In this document: in pieces, positions 38,951 through 49,242 of the stretch
How positions within the stretch are numbered: position 1 is the stretch's first letter
How the letters are laid out: each line of letters starts with the position of its first letter
Source: Nitrosomonas communis
GTDB lineage: Bacteria > Pseudomonadota > Gammaproteobacteria > Burkholderiales > Nitrosomonadaceae
Reading direction: 5' to 3'
Assembly (NCBI RefSeq): GCF_001007935.1
Contig: NZ_CP011451.1
Coordinates: 62,001-126,000, forward strand
Length of the DNA: 64,000 bases
The notes under the pieces: model-generated
Seen by the model: the letters and a program-made list of their open reading frames with translations, nothing else
The model's database searches: none
What the model was told of the DNA's origin: nothing
Made by a program: the position numbers and the translations under genes

Positions 38951-40975
38951 TTACTCCGAATACTCTTTTGCCTTAACTTCCAGAGTAATCCTTAATTCGC
39001 GCTCAGTAACTGGCCAGATCAATTTTAATTTGACAGCCTGCATAATCTTTTCATAGCCTCCTTCCGATTGAGATACAGAAAAGTGAGGTTGTGCACATAA
39101 TCTGATTGGAGCAGAAGTACTTATTAGCAGCATACCCTGCAGAACCACATCCTCCATAGCAATGTTAGTGGTATCCGCCAAATCCATATATTGCCCAAAA
39201 CCACCCAGCACCGTGGATTCATCTTTAACGTAACGGCCACCTGGACCATCACAACTGGGCATAGCTAAATTGATTTCGGTTTCCAGATGGCCCTCTACAT
39301 TACCCGACAAGTGATAGGAAACTAAAAGGCGGTTGCCAGAAAGCTCCAGTACCTTAACGACTTCACATTGATCGTTTTTGGACAAGAAACGGATACGAGA
39401 CTCATCTTGTGATTCGAGATGATAAATTAATGACACTTCATTTAGGCTGTCAAAAAACAGGCTTTGCGGATGGGCGTCAACCTCTAAGTCAGAAAGAGCA
39501 ATTTGATTCTTAAAATTGATCCGATCATGCGCAGAGGCAATACCCGTACCGCTATGTTTGGGTATTTCAAGTGCATTGGGTTGTATTTTGCAGTAGTAAT
39601 GTTCTATTTGACGACGTAACGTGTCACCAAAATTATGCTTGAGCTGATAGGCATCAAATTCACATAGGCTCGCATTGCCATCAAGCTTAACTACAGCCTG
39701 GAGTACTCGATTATGTAAATAGGCTTCTTCCACACCGTCCAGATCAGTATCCTCGATAAAAAAAGCAGGACGTGGTGCACAGTCATCCAACAAACTTTCT
39801 AATTCGACAACATTATTGTATATAGCTCGTCGCAAATGCGGGAGATATAGACCACCAAACAAGCCATGCCAATAAGCATCATTGGCTTGTGCAGCATACA
39901 ATTTTTGTCGCATCGCATCAGAGCATTGCGTTACCGGCAGCGCAGCAAAACGAGCAGAAAGGGATAGCATACGCTTGTGCATCCAGTTCGATTCAGGGTA
40001 ACGAGAAAAAAAATTTTTCCAGATACCTCCACGTAGAAAGGATTTATTATGTTCATACCAGCCAGTTGCTTTTGCCTGGTGCACTAGATCAGCATAAGCA
40101 TTAGCTGGTCCAGCAGGTAACGTCCATTCATTCATCTCAATGTAGGAAGTGGTTGGCAGATAAATTATTCCATGAGATTTTTGCAAAGCATGATAATCAT
40201 GATAATGTCGAGGAGAAATTTTGGGAGAAGCCAGTACACCTTGAATAAATTGCTCAAGCCAGCCCTTCTCATATACCCACTGATAGGTCTCAGGCCAAAT
40301 GCCAAATTTCTCGATATCATCGAAATAAATAGCGGCAACACCCTTGTTTGTTGTTGAGTTCTCAGCTAGAGACTCGATATAGGCCACCGCTTCATGTGCT
40401 GGGGAAAAAGGCAACTTATAACGAAGCATTTCAGATATAGGAAAAAGATCCAAGGCGCGATCGTCTTCCTCGGTAGTAAAGAAACCATTGAGTTCTGCTT
40501 TGGTTCTGCCCGCACACATAAAATGATAATCATCTACGATAACGTAGCGAATCCCACAATCTACCAATGCGGGCACCACAGTTGATTCCCATACCCGCTC
40601 AGTGAGCCAAGCACCCTGTGGACGCTGCCCGAATCTTTCCTCTAATTTCTTGGAAAAAGTTTCAATTTGTCCGATACGGTCCCGATTGGGAATCACCGCT
40701 AATACTGGTTCTGTTTCTCCGGCGCCGAAAAGCTCTACTTGTCCCCGCATGACCATCTCACGCAATAGAGCCATATCATCGGGGTAATGCTCAAATAAGA
40801 AATCAAGTAGCCATCCAGAAAAATGAAGAGCAAACTTAAAATCTGGATAACGATATAGAACTTGTAAAAAAGGTCTATAACAACGCAAATGCGCATCGAC
40901 TAAAACTTCTGCAAAGTTTCCAACCGGCTGATGCGCATGAACACCAAATAGTAAAGAGATAGATTGAGATGTCAC
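38951..40975 (-). CDS. GH57 4-alpha-glucanotransferase/alpha-amylase
   Basis: A 674-residue cytoplasmic enzyme of glycoside hydrolase family 57 in the long form, with the catalytic (beta/alpha)7 barrel followed by the DUF1925 and DUF1926 domains of Thermococcus-type 4-alpha-glucanotransferase. HAHQPVGNF lies near the N-terminus. GAWLTERVWES has the catalytic nucleophile Glu126, and IYFDDIEKFG (216-225) has the acid/base Asp. It would rearrange alpha-1,4 glucans, shortening or lengthening maltodextrins during glycogen use. It lies directly beside a second GH57 gene and glgC, all on the minus strand. Start ATG 40975; no strong ribosome site. Confidence 0.85.
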   Translation of the reverse strand: MTSQSISLLFGVHAHQPVGNFAEVLVDAHLRCYRPFLQVLYRYPDFKFALHFSGWLLDFLFEHYPDDMALLREMVMRGQVELFGAGETEPVLAVIPNRDRIGQIETFSKKLEERFGQRPQGAWLTERVWESTVVPALVDCGIRYVIVDDYHFMCAGRTKAELNGFFTTEEDDRALDLFPISEMLRYKLPFSPAHEAVAYIESLAENSTTNKGVAAIYFDDIEKFGIWPETYQWVYEKGWLEQFIQGVLASPKISPRHYHDYHALQKSHGIIYLPTTSYIEMNEWTLPAGPANAYADLVHQAKATGWYEHNKSFLRGGIWKNFFSRYPESNWMHKRMLSLSARFAALPVTQCSDAMRQKLYAAQANDAYWHGLFGGLYLPHLRRAIYNNVVELESLLDDCAPRPAFFIEDTDLDGVEEAYLHNRVLQAVVKLDGNASLCEFDAYQLKHNFGDTLRRQIEHYYCKIQPNALEIPKHSGTGIASAHDRINFKNQIALSDLEVDAHPQSLFFDSLNEVSLIYHLESQDESRIRFLSKNDQCEVVKVLELSGNRLLVSYHLSGNVEGHLETEINLAMPSCDGPGGRYVKDESTVLGGFGQYMDLADTTNIAMEDVVLQGMLLISTSAPIRLCAQPHFSVSQSEGGYEKIMQAVKLKLIWPVTERELRITLEVKAKEYSE

Positions 40976-41087
40976 TAAGTTTCACTCGTTTTATGTTATG
41001 GACAATTTGAAGCTCCTAAGCTAATACATTTTTTATTTTATGAAAACAATTTCATACCAGGCGTCTATTTATTTACTTTGACCCGCT

Positions 41088-42797
41088 TTACGATGAGCGC
41101 CGCATCGTTTCAACCAACCCAGCATATCTTCCACCCTGGCTGATTGGCTCAAGCACGATTGCGGGTACTGGCAATTTCAGCAAACGATAGAGGTTGGCAA
41201 GATTTTTTCGAAACAATTGATCAAAACTAGCAACTGCCTGTGCAGAGTTATAATCACCAAACCACCAGAACCAGTCCGAGCTCTCACATGATGCAAGCTG
41301 CTGTTCTACCAGCAATTTTTCTTCATCCGTCAGACGATCACTCTTCATTACAAAATCATAACTCTGTTTAGCTGTACATAATAGATCCCAGGCTAAATTT
41401 TTGTCATGATCACCTATCCAAGTAGAAAAACTTCCGTAAACCCAGCTTCCTGCAGCTAGCACAGGTAAAATTTTGGTTTCAGCCTGCGTATCAACTAAAT
41501 TCACAATATAGTCACGATAAGTCGTTGTTTGAATGAATGGGTGGCTTTCAAGCAAATCGTAAAGATCTTTGAGAAAATAGTAACCATTATAAGGATAAGA
41601 CTCCCAAGCATTTTCACCATCAAGAATAACACTTACAATGGGATACGTAACAATTGCCTGCACCTCATGATGAATTTTCTCAAGCGTATGAATAAAATTC
41701 TCTGCTGCATCGCGCCCAAACCATTTTGAATATTCGAATCCGATCATATCGGATAATTTGTCATCACGAAAAAAACAAAACATCCCGTTTTTTTCATCGG
41801 ATACTTGGTAGGGGCGGTAAAGATAGTGATTCCGATTCGGTAACGATTGATTCGGATACGATTTACGCAAGCTGTTAACCAATACACCCTCACCACTGGC
41901 ACTCCATTGGCAGCCCAATTCCATGAAGATATTCAGCAAATCTTTTGAGATTCCCCCTTCAGCAGGCCAAAAGCCCGCAGGCTGCGTATCAAAGTGTTGT
42001 CTGTGACGATTGATAGCTGACTTTACATGAAAGGTAACGCGCTCACATCCTCCTGGATAAATTGTATTCGAAGGTAAAGTAGCCTCGGGAAGACTATCAC
42101 GCGCTGACGAGAAATCGATCAGCAAGGGGGCCAACGGATGAAAATGAGGCGTAGTGGATAGTTCAATTTGACCGCTGGCAGCAAGTTCACGGTAACGTGG
42201 AATCAATTCCTGAATAAGCTTTCCAATAAGATTAAATAACTGCAATCTATCTGTATAACTAAAATTTTTACCTTGCGTCATGAGCTTTACCACAAACTCA
42301 TGGCTTCGCCGCACACTTTCCCCCATCCATGCAAGGTGATACCACGTTAACAGATCAGCCAGATACTGACCGGAAACATAGATTAAATCCTTATCCCCTT
42401 GCCCTTTGAGCATATCGTACACCTCACGCAAATGTTGATAGGCAGGGTAAGGTTTTAACATGGTGGCATGATTGCTCTGAAAGCAGCTATTCAGTATAGA
42501 TGCACGTTCATTTACCGTGATCATATTCAGATCGGGCGTAGCAAGCAGGCGTAATAATGGATCACGTATTTTTTTCTGTGTAAACTGCTGAGCATAATCT
42601 TCAAGTTGATCCAGCAATATGGGCACAAAATTGACGATCGCTTTGACACATGGATGTTGTTCTAAGTGATGCGCCATATCAGTGTAATCTTTGATGGCAT
42701 GCAGATATACCCACGGCAGCAAGAATTCACCTGTGTCACGGTCCCGGTAATCGGGTTGATGCATATGCCATAGTAAAACGAGATTCAGTGGTTTCAT
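41088..42797 (-). CDS. GH57 alpha-amylase-like glycoside hydrolase
   Basis: A 569-residue GH57 protein of a shorter type than its neighbour. WHMHQPDYRD at the N-terminus contains the conserved His residues. GFWPAEGGIS (about 270-279) matches the nucleophile motif with Glu; VILDGENAWESYPYNG (about 382-397) matches the acid/base Asp region. Probably acts on glycogen or maltodextrin in the cytoplasm. It follows glgC on the same strand and precedes the 4-alpha-glucanotransferase by 110 nt, so the three may be coexpressed. Exact activity (amylase, branching enzyme or transferase) is not certain. Confidence 0.83.
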   Translation of the reverse strand: MKPLNLVLLWHMHQPDYRDRDTGEFLLPWVYLHAIKDYTDMAHHLEQHPCVKAIVNFVPILLDQLEDYAQQFTQKKIRDPLLRLLATPDLNMITVNERASILNSCFQSNHATMLKPYPAYQHLREVYDMLKGQGDKDLIYVSGQYLADLLTWYHLAWMGESVRRSHEFVVKLMTQGKNFSYTDRLQLFNLIGKLIQELIPRYRELAASGQIELSTTPHFHPLAPLLIDFSSARDSLPEATLPSNTIYPGGCERVTFHVKSAINRHRQHFDTQPAGFWPAEGGISKDLLNIFMELGCQWSASGEGVLVNSLRKSYPNQSLPNRNHYLYRPYQVSDEKNGMFCFFRDDKLSDMIGFEYSKWFGRDAAENFIHTLEKIHHEVQAIVTYPIVSVILDGENAWESYPYNGYYFLKDLYDLLESHPFIQTTTYRDYIVNLVDTQAETKILPVLAAGSWVYGSFSTWIGDHDKNLAWDLLCTAKQSYDFVMKSDRLTDEEKLLVEQQLASCESSDWFWWFGDYNSAQAVASFDQLFRKNLANLYRLLKLPVPAIVLEPISQGGRYAGLVETMRRSS

Positions 42798-42900
42798 GAA
42801 TTAAAAGCAGATTGCCTATCTAGTTACTCAAAAAAATCTGAATTCTTAGTTAAGACCCGTCATATAGGCATGCCCAAGAACACCATGCCGCTTATGCTGA

Positions 42901-43000
42901 TCCATTCCTAAATCAAGCCTGACTTTGTTGGCTTCACCTTGCTGTATTATTGATACTGCCTGCCGCTCGCTTTCACGCTATTTTTGATTTGGGAATGGAA
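42901..43000 (+). mobile_element. MITE-1 copy f (diverged)
   Basis: Ends TCCATTCCTAAATCAAG and TTTGATTTGGGAATGGA with a MITE-1 core (TTGTTGGCTTCACCTTGC). The changed ends (CCATTCC for CCATTTC) are compensatory between the two sides. It lies between glgC and the GH57 gene, about 60 bp past the glgC stop. Confidence 0.8.
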
Positions 43001-43058
43001 TGGCTTACTAATAAATTGAGGACGGTATTACCCTCTACCAGCCCCCCTTTTCAGATGC

Positions 43059-44303
43059 TTAACGAACATAATGTATGCTTTGACCCAGCATTTCGGGCGT
43101 TATGAGTGTAATTCCTTTTTTCGTTACATAGAACCGCTTGCTGTCTTCTTCTGGATCGAATCCAACTTTCAATCCTTCCGGTATGACGCAGTTTTTTTCA
43201 ACGACCACGCGCTTCAAATGGACGTGCCGACCTATATCTACATTAGGAAGCACGACCGAGTCCTCGACGATTCCATAGCTTCGAACTTGGACATTGGAAA
43301 ATAATAATGAGCGACGAATGGTTGCGCCACTAATAATACATCCCCCTGAAATCGTAGAATCAAGCGCATGTCCTCGTCGATCGTCACCATCAAACACAAA
43401 TTTGGCAGGCGGTAATTGTTCCTGGTAAGTCCAGATCGGCCAGTCTTCATCATATAGATTAAGAGCAGGTGTAATGGTCGTAAGATCGATATTAGCTTCC
43501 CAGTAAGCATCCACTGTCCCCACATCGCGCCAGTAAGGAATACCGGCAGCCATATTGACACAACTGCTCTGAAAGCTATGTGCATAAACACGATGATGAT
43601 TCACTAAGTACGGAATCAAATCTTTACCAAAATCGTGCGAAGAATGAGTGTCATCGTGATCGCGAATCAATTGTTCAAACAGAAATGAAGCATTAAAGAG
43701 ATAAATACCCATGCTAACCAATGCACGATCTGACTGACCTGGCATGGAGGCGGGATAATCAGGCTTCTCAGTAAAACTAGTCACATGCCATTTATCGTTT
43801 ACCGCCACCACCCCAAAAGCAGTGGCTTCTTCCAGTGGCACTTCCAAGCAGGCAATAGTGATGTCTGCGCCTCTTTTTTTATGCTCGACAAGCATTCTAC
43901 TGTAATCCATTTTATAAACATGATCACCACCCAATATCAGAACATAGCCAGGAGCATGATAACGCAAAATATCAAGGTTCTGAAAAACAGCATCGGCAGT
44001 CCCTTGATACCAAGTTTCTTCAGTTCGCTGTTGAGCTGGAAAAAGCTCGACATATTCTTTGAACCGCCCATCAAGAAAGCTCCAGCCGCGCTGGATATGG
44101 CGAATCAGGCTCTGCGCTTTATATTGAGTAACCACTCCAATACGCCGCACACCCGAATTGACACAATTCGACAGAGGAAAATCTATAATACGGAACTTAC
44201 CACCAAACGGCACAGCTGGTTTAGCACGCCAGTCTGTTAGATGATGTAAACGGCTGCCACGTCCTCCTGCGAGTATTAATGCAAGCGCGTTATGTGTAAG
44301 CAT
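43059..44303 (-). CDS. glgC: Glucose-1-phosphate adenylyltransferase
   Basis: A 414-residue enzyme of normal length that makes ADP-glucose from ATP and glucose-1-phosphate, the committed step of glycogen synthesis. Motifs: LAGGRGSRLHHLTDWRAKPAVPFGGK (nucleotide-binding loop and allosteric lysine region, residues 11-36), GTADAVFQN (about 101-109), GGDHVYKMDY (about 124-133) and FTEKPDYP; a C-terminal left-handed beta-helix follows. Divergent from glgB across 267 bp. No glycogen synthase gene is seen in this window. Confidence 0.95.
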   Translation of the reverse strand: MLTHNALALILAGGRGSRLHHLTDWRAKPAVPFGGKFRIIDFPLSNCVNSGVRRIGVVTQYKAQSLIRHIQRGWSFLDGRFKEYVELFPAQQRTEETWYQGTADAVFQNLDILRYHAPGYVLILGGDHVYKMDYSRMLVEHKKRGADITIACLEVPLEEATAFGVVAVNDKWHVTSFTEKPDYPASMPGQSDRALVSMGIYLFNASFLFEQLIRDHDDTHSSHDFGKDLIPYLVNHHRVYAHSFQSSCVNMAAGIPYWRDVGTVDAYWEANIDLTTITPALNLYDEDWPIWTYQEQLPPAKFVFDGDDRRGHALDSTISGGCIISGATIRRSLLFSNVQVRSYGIVEDSVVLPNVDIGRHVHLKRVVVEKNCVIPEGLKVGFDPEEDSKRFYVTKKGITLITPEMLGQSIHYVR

Positions 44304-44570
44304 TCAATATCTCCCGATCTGAGAAGATCCATTTAATTGATAATATGAATATGGATAATCAATACATCAATCGCAACACAAGCAATTCAGCATAGAAAAT
44401 AAGCCCATCTGGTAGATGTTATAGCGTTACTATATTCAAGCTCGTTACTTTATACTTTAGAATATGAGTTGTATTATGTAATCTATTGTATTTATAGCAT
44501 CTTATCTTACTGGATCTTAATTGTCATTTCCAGACATAACCCTCTCTTGTTTTCTTGTTAGTTACTATCG

Positions 44571-46781
44571 ATGCCTATGAAATCTGAACTTGTACATACC
44601 AGCACTGATTCATTGCAAGAAATGTTGTTAGCTGCACGATTACATAACCCATTTGATTACCTAGGCGTGCACAGGGAGCAGGATGATGCGCTGGTAACAA
44701 GAGTATTCCAGCCTTATGCTGCCAATGTCTGGATTCAGACAGCCAATGGTTTTGAGCCAATGACACGGATCCATGATGAGGGTATCTTTGAATGGCATAG
44801 CAAAATAACTCCCATGCACCCCTATCTCTTGCGAATCGAGGAAAAGACTTCACTGGGAGCTGTGCGTGAATGGTATGACCCCTATGCTTTTCCTGTGCAA
44901 ATTTCCGATTACGAGCTGTATTTATATAATGAAGGCAATCTGCGTCAAGCTTATCGAACCCTGGGTGCACAGTTGACTGCCATACATGGAATTGCCGGTG
45001 TCCGCTTTGCGGTCTGGGCACCCAATGCTGAACGTGTCAGCATAATTGGTGATTTTAATCGTTGGGATGGGCGAATACATCCAATGGCTGTTCATCATCA
45101 TAGCGGCGTATGGGAATTATTTATTCCTGGTTTACCAAGTGGCACCCTTTACAAATATGAGATTCGCAATCGTAATACTGGCGATATCTTGATCAAGACA
45201 GATCCTTTTGCACATTATCATGAGCTGCGCCCCAGCAATGCAGGGCGCACTCCAATGGAAGAAAACTTTGTTTGGCAGGATACAGATTGGATGCAGAAAC
45301 GAACTGGCTGGGACTGGTTACATGCACCACTCAATATCTATGAAATTCATGCAGGCTCATGGAAACGGCATCCCGATGGGCGTTTCTATACTTATCGTGA
45401 GCTTGCCCAGCATTTGATTCCTTATCTGCTCGACATGGGCTATTCACATGTTGAATTATTGCCGATATCAGAACACCCACTTGATGAGTCCTGGGGTTAT
45501 CAGACAACAGGCTATTTCGCGGTATCAAGTCGATATGGCTTGCCAGAAGATTTCAAATTTTTTGTGAATGCTTGTCATCAAGCAAACATCGGAGTCATCC
45601 TAGATTGGGTGCCAGCCCATTTTCCTCAGGATATCTTTTCCTTAGCCCGCTTCGACGGCACTGCCCTTTACGAGCATGAAGATCCTCGTCTGGGATTCCA
45701 TCAAGACTGGGGAACATTTATTTTCAATTATGGGCGTAATGAAGTGAGATCATTTTTACTCTCAAGCGCGCATTATTGGTTAAATGTATTCCATATCGAT
45801 GGATTACGTGTGGATGCAGTAGCTTCAATGCTTTATCTGGATTACTCACGCAAAGCAGGAGAATGGTTACCCAATAAATACGGTGGACGGGAAAACCTCG
45901 AGGCGGTAGATTTCCTGCGCGAACTCAATATTATGGTGCATGAAGCGTTTCCCGGCGCGATTACTTTGGCGGAAGAATCTACCTCCTGGCCAGCAGTATC
46001 ACGTCCCACTTATGTGGGTGGATTAGGGTTTTCCATGAAATGGAACATGGGTTGGATGAATGACACGCTTACTTATATAAAGCTTAACCCCATCCACCGT
46101 CGTTATCAGCACAATAATTTAACCTTTAATCAGTTATACGCCTATACCGAAAACTTTGTATTGCCATTATCACACGATGAAGTGGTGCATGGTAAAGGCT
46201 CTTTGTTAGCCAAAATGCCAGGCGATGCCTGGCAGAAATTTGCCAACTTGCGTTTGTTGTTTACCTACCAACTGACTTGCCCCGGCAAAAAACTTAATTT
46301 TATGGGTAACGAATTTGCTCATGGGCCTGAATGGCAAGTTAATAAAGAGCTTGATTGGAATTTGCTGGAATATGAGCCTCATCGCGGCGTACAAATGGCA
46401 TTACGCGACCTGAATCATCTTTATATGAATACTCCCGCATTGCATCAGCTTGATTTCTTCGCGGAAGGGTTTAGCTGGATCGATTGTCATGATACAGAGC
46501 AATCTGTCATTAGCTATCTGCGTCATGCGCAAGATGGTTCGTTTAGGCTGATTGTATTAAATTTTACGCCGGTCACGCGCATGAAATATCGTATCGGCAC
46601 GCCTGTTAGCGGCTCCTACCAAGAAGAATTTAATAGTGACTCCGCTTATTATGGCGGGAGTAATATAGGAAATGCTGGCTGGATTACCACAACCGGAGAA
46701 CCCTGTTTAGGTTTTGCTGATTCCCTCATGATCACTTTACCACCATTAGCTGGGATTATTCTGAGGCCGAGCAATGCTTAA
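44571..46781 (+). CDS. glgB: 1,4-alpha-glucan branching enzyme
   Basis: A 736-residue GH13 branching enzyme of the full-length bacterial type: N-terminal N1/N2 carbohydrate-binding domains, then the (beta/alpha)8 barrel. Motifs include WGYQTTGYFAVSSRYG, DWVPAHFP, DGLRVDAVASMLYLDY (catalytic Asp about residue 416), AEESTSWPAVS (catalytic Glu, about 469) and LSHDEVVHGK. It transfers alpha-1,4 chains to alpha-1,6 branch points in glycogen. ATG 44571 and ATG 44577 are both possible; no strong ribosome site. Divergent from glgC. Confidence 0.95.
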   Translation: MPMKSELVHTSTDSLQEMLLAARLHNPFDYLGVHREQDDALVTRVFQPYAANVWIQTANGFEPMTRIHDEGIFEWHSKITPMHPYLLRIEEKTSLGAVREWYDPYAFPVQISDYELYLYNEGNLRQAYRTLGAQLTAIHGIAGVRFAVWAPNAERVSIIGDFNRWDGRIHPMAVHHHSGVWELFIPGLPSGTLYKYEIRNRNTGDILIKTDPFAHYHELRPSNAGRTPMEENFVWQDTDWMQKRTGWDWLHAPLNIYEIHAGSWKRHPDGRFYTYRELAQHLIPYLLDMGYSHVELLPISEHPLDESWGYQTTGYFAVSSRYGLPEDFKFFVNACHQANIGVILDWVPAHFPQDIFSLARFDGTALYEHEDPRLGFHQDWGTFIFNYGRNEVRSFLLSSAHYWLNVFHIDGLRVDAVASMLYLDYSRKAGEWLPNKYGGRENLEAVDFLRELNIMVHEAFPGAITLAEESTSWPAVSRPTYVGGLGFSMKWNMGWMNDTLTYIKLNPIHRRYQHNNLTFNQLYAYTENFVLPLSHDEVVHGKGSLLAKMPGDAWQKFANLRLLFTYQLTCPGKKLNFMGNEFAHGPEWQVNKELDWNLLEYEPHRGVQMALRDLNHLYMNTPALHQLDFFAEGFSWIDCHDTEQSVISYLRHAQDGSFRLIVLNFTPVTRMKYRIGTPVSGSYQEEFNSDSAYYGGSNIGNAGWITTTGEPCLGFADSLMITLPPLAGIILRPSNA

Positions 46782-46914
46782 ACAGCCTAGTACCTCGCCG
46801 CACTTTCGATTCATAGCAAGTAGTCGTTTACATCCATCACATTATCACAAACAAAGAAGGCATATTGGGGTTAGCCTGAATTATCTTCATAAACAAAAAT
46901 TTTACGCAGAGCGA

Positions 46915-47628
46915 TTACTCTTCCGTTTTTAATGCCTTGATCCATTTGCGGTATAAATGATCGGCAATGGTATTCAATTTCGACACGCGAGACTTCAGAT
47001 TCATTTGCATGGCATCAGCTGATTGCACTGCAGGACTGGCCTGATTCTGTATAATTTCTGTCGCATTCACTCTACTCCAGTTAAGCACCATGTCTTCGGT
47101 CATCTCCACATGGCACTGCATTCCCAGATGAATTCCTAATGCAAATGCCTGATTTTGGCAATAATCGTTGGAAAGCAGCAATGAACTTCCAGCAGGTAAA
47201 GAAAAGGTCTCCCCATGCCAGTGAAATAGTTCAAATTCTTTTACATCCCCTAACCATTCGCGCGCAACCGGATTATCCGCCACGCGGACTTTTCCCCAGC
47301 CCAATTCTTTGATAGGATTCGCCTCAATAATACCTCCAAACGCTTTGGACATAAGTTGCCCACCCAAACAATGCCCCAATACGGGTACATCATGAGCTAC
47401 TGCTTGCTTGATCAGGTCAAGTAATAAGCCAATCCAAGGCAGGTTATCGTTGACGCTCATGGGGCCTCCCATCAGAACCAATCCACTAAATGGATAAATA
47501 TTACCAGGAAGGCCCTCCCCCTGGTCGATGCTGATTAGCTGCCAGGGAATATGATTGTTGTCGAGAAATGTGGCAAAATAGCCAGGTCCCTCAATAGGGA
47601 AAAATCTAAAAATTGCAATTGGTTTCAT
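46915..47628 (-). CDS. Class I glutamine amidotransferase-like protein
   Basis: A 237-residue GATase1-like protein related to GMP synthase amidotransferase homologues. Catalytic Cys in VLGHCLGGQLMSKAFGG (about residues 82-98) and His in LGMQCHVEMTED (about 177-188), with the following Glu giving a full triad. There is no synthetase domain and no partner gene nearby, so the amide acceptor is unknown; homologues are often annotated only as GMP synthase-like. Convergent with glgB; a 133-bp gap separates them. Confidence 0.85.
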   Translation of the reverse strand: MKPIAIFRFFPIEGPGYFATFLDNNHIPWQLISIDQGEGLPGNIYPFSGLVLMGGPMSVNDNLPWIGLLLDLIKQAVAHDVPVLGHCLGGQLMSKAFGGIIEANPIKELGWGKVRVADNPVAREWLGDVKEFELFHWHGETFSLPAGSSLLLSNDYCQNQAFALGIHLGMQCHVEMTEDMVLNWSRVNATEIIQNQASPAVQSADAMQMNLKSRVSKLNTIADHLYRKWIKALKTEE

Positions 47629-47845
47629 GGCGATAACCTTTCTGATATAACAAATCTTTAACTGCTAATTGTAGCTTTTTCCATTGAGTTCTTTCTTCTG
47701 ATTGTATTTTTAAATGATTTTGTGAACTGGAACCACTCGACGCACTTTTTTCAGGCTCAATTTAATCGATGCCAATCACCTTTCAATCAGCTTGACAGGT
47801 CAGGAAGAATAAGGCTCTGTTTTTCCATTCTTTTAATCAACAGTT

Positions 47846-49240
47846 ATGGCCACACACAACACTACGTTCTCTGATCTGGTTCGTTTAGAGCAATTGCGTC
47901 ACATTGAAACGGGCAAAGCAGAAGCGCTGTCATACGCAAGCATCGCTGATATGGAAACCCACGCTGTTTCTGATTTCAATTACCCTGTTTTTCTAAAACG
48001 GCTAACCACCCGTGCCCGGCGCCTGATCCAGGATAATGCGCTAGCCACAACATTACAATATCCACAAAAACTTTTTATCCGTGCGAGCCGAATAAGCTTA
48101 ATAATCTCGGCAATTTTGGGCGCATTGGCAGCAGGTAATGCAATAGGCGAGTCTTCCACGCTCAACATATATTGGTTATTAGCAGTTTTGCTCGGCTTCA
48201 ATTTAATTTCCATTATGCTGTGGGTGATAGGTATTTCATTCAAATTACAGGGATTGAGTGCAGGGGTTGTCGCTCAGCTGGCCTGCTGGTTACCCTATCG
48301 TCACAAAGAAAAGGAAAGTGATACGATTGCTTTACTTGCCGCACGCGGCTGGTGGGAAGCCAATTTGACTGGTACAGTTGGCAAATGGCGCATCAGTATT
48401 CTCACTCATCAATTCTGGCTAACTTATCTGGCGACCGGGATAGTCTTACTCGTGCTGCTCATGATGGCAAAGCAATATGACTTTATTTGGGGAACGACAT
48501 TACTACCAGAAAGCAGTCTTCCTGAACTGACTCAATGGCTGAGTAAACCTATGGAATTTTGGGGTCTGGTTCCTCCCGACAGCTCTCAGATTGCAGCAAG
48601 CCGAGTGAGCGCGATTATACAAGAACAAGATGCAGAAACCAGAAGTGCCTGGGCCAAATTCTTGTTGAGCGCCTTATTGCTCTATGGCATTGTGCCTCGG
48701 CTTATATTGCTACTTGTTTCTGTGTTGATGCTAAAACTAGCTGAGCATCGCTTCAAAATAGATCTTTATTTACCTTATTATATTACTTTACGACAACGTT
48801 TAATGGCGCATCAACTTGAGTCTAGCGTCATTGATGCAGACCCGAATATAGTCGTAGATAAAAAGATCACTCCTCGACAAGTTGGCCAGGGCATATTACA
48901 AAATGCACTCGCAATTGGGATTGAACTTGATGATCATATCGTTTGGCCAGATGGCATGAACTGCAGCAAAAATGTCATTGATCAGGCATCGTTTTCGGAA
49001 GCAGCCAACATCATCCAGAAATCCGATAGCGCGTTGCTGATTGGTGTGGCTGCTCATCGTCTGCCAGACAGAGGCGTGCAACGCACCATCCGAGATCTGA
49101 TGACTTATACCTCTGGAGAGGTTTGGTTAGTTTTACTGCGCAGCCGCGCAGCCATTCCCGTTGCCGACACACGCAAACTCGCATGGTTCAGAACGGCTGA
49201 GGCATGCGCCATTCCCGCTGAATGCGTTATCACTCAATAA
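47846..49240 (+). CDS. DUF2868 membrane protein
   Basis: A 464-residue protein with four or so hydrophobic segments (ISLIISAILGALAAGN; IYWLLAVLLGFNLISIMLWVIG; FWLTYLATGIVLLVLLMMA; FLLSALLLYGIVPRLILLLVSVLML). It fits the DUF2868 family, which is usually encoded directly before a DUF3482 GTPase, as here: the GTPase start lies 2 nt past the stop. Function is unknown; inner-membrane location is likely. N-terminal 60 residues are hydrophilic, with HIETGKAEALSY. Confidence 0.8.
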   Translation: MATHNTTFSDLVRLEQLRHIETGKAEALSYASIADMETHAVSDFNYPVFLKRLTTRARRLIQDNALATTLQYPQKLFIRASRISLIISAILGALAAGNAIGESSTLNIYWLLAVLLGFNLISIMLWVIGISFKLQGLSAGVVAQLACWLPYRHKEKESDTIALLAARGWWEANLTGTVGKWRISILTHQFWLTYLATGIVLLVLLMMAKQYDFIWGTTLLPESSLPELTQWLSKPMEFWGLVPPDSSQIAASRVSAIIQEQDAETRSAWAKFLLSALLLYGIVPRLILLLVSVLMLKLAEHRFKIDLYLPYYITLRQRLMAHQLESSVIDADPNIVVDKKITPRQVGQGILQNALAIGIELDDHIVWPDGMNCSKNVIDQASFSEAANIIQKSDSALLIGVAAHRLPDRGVQRTIRDLMTYTSGEVWLVLLRSRAAIPVADTRKLAWFRTAEACAIPAECVITQ

Positions 49241-49242
49241 CC

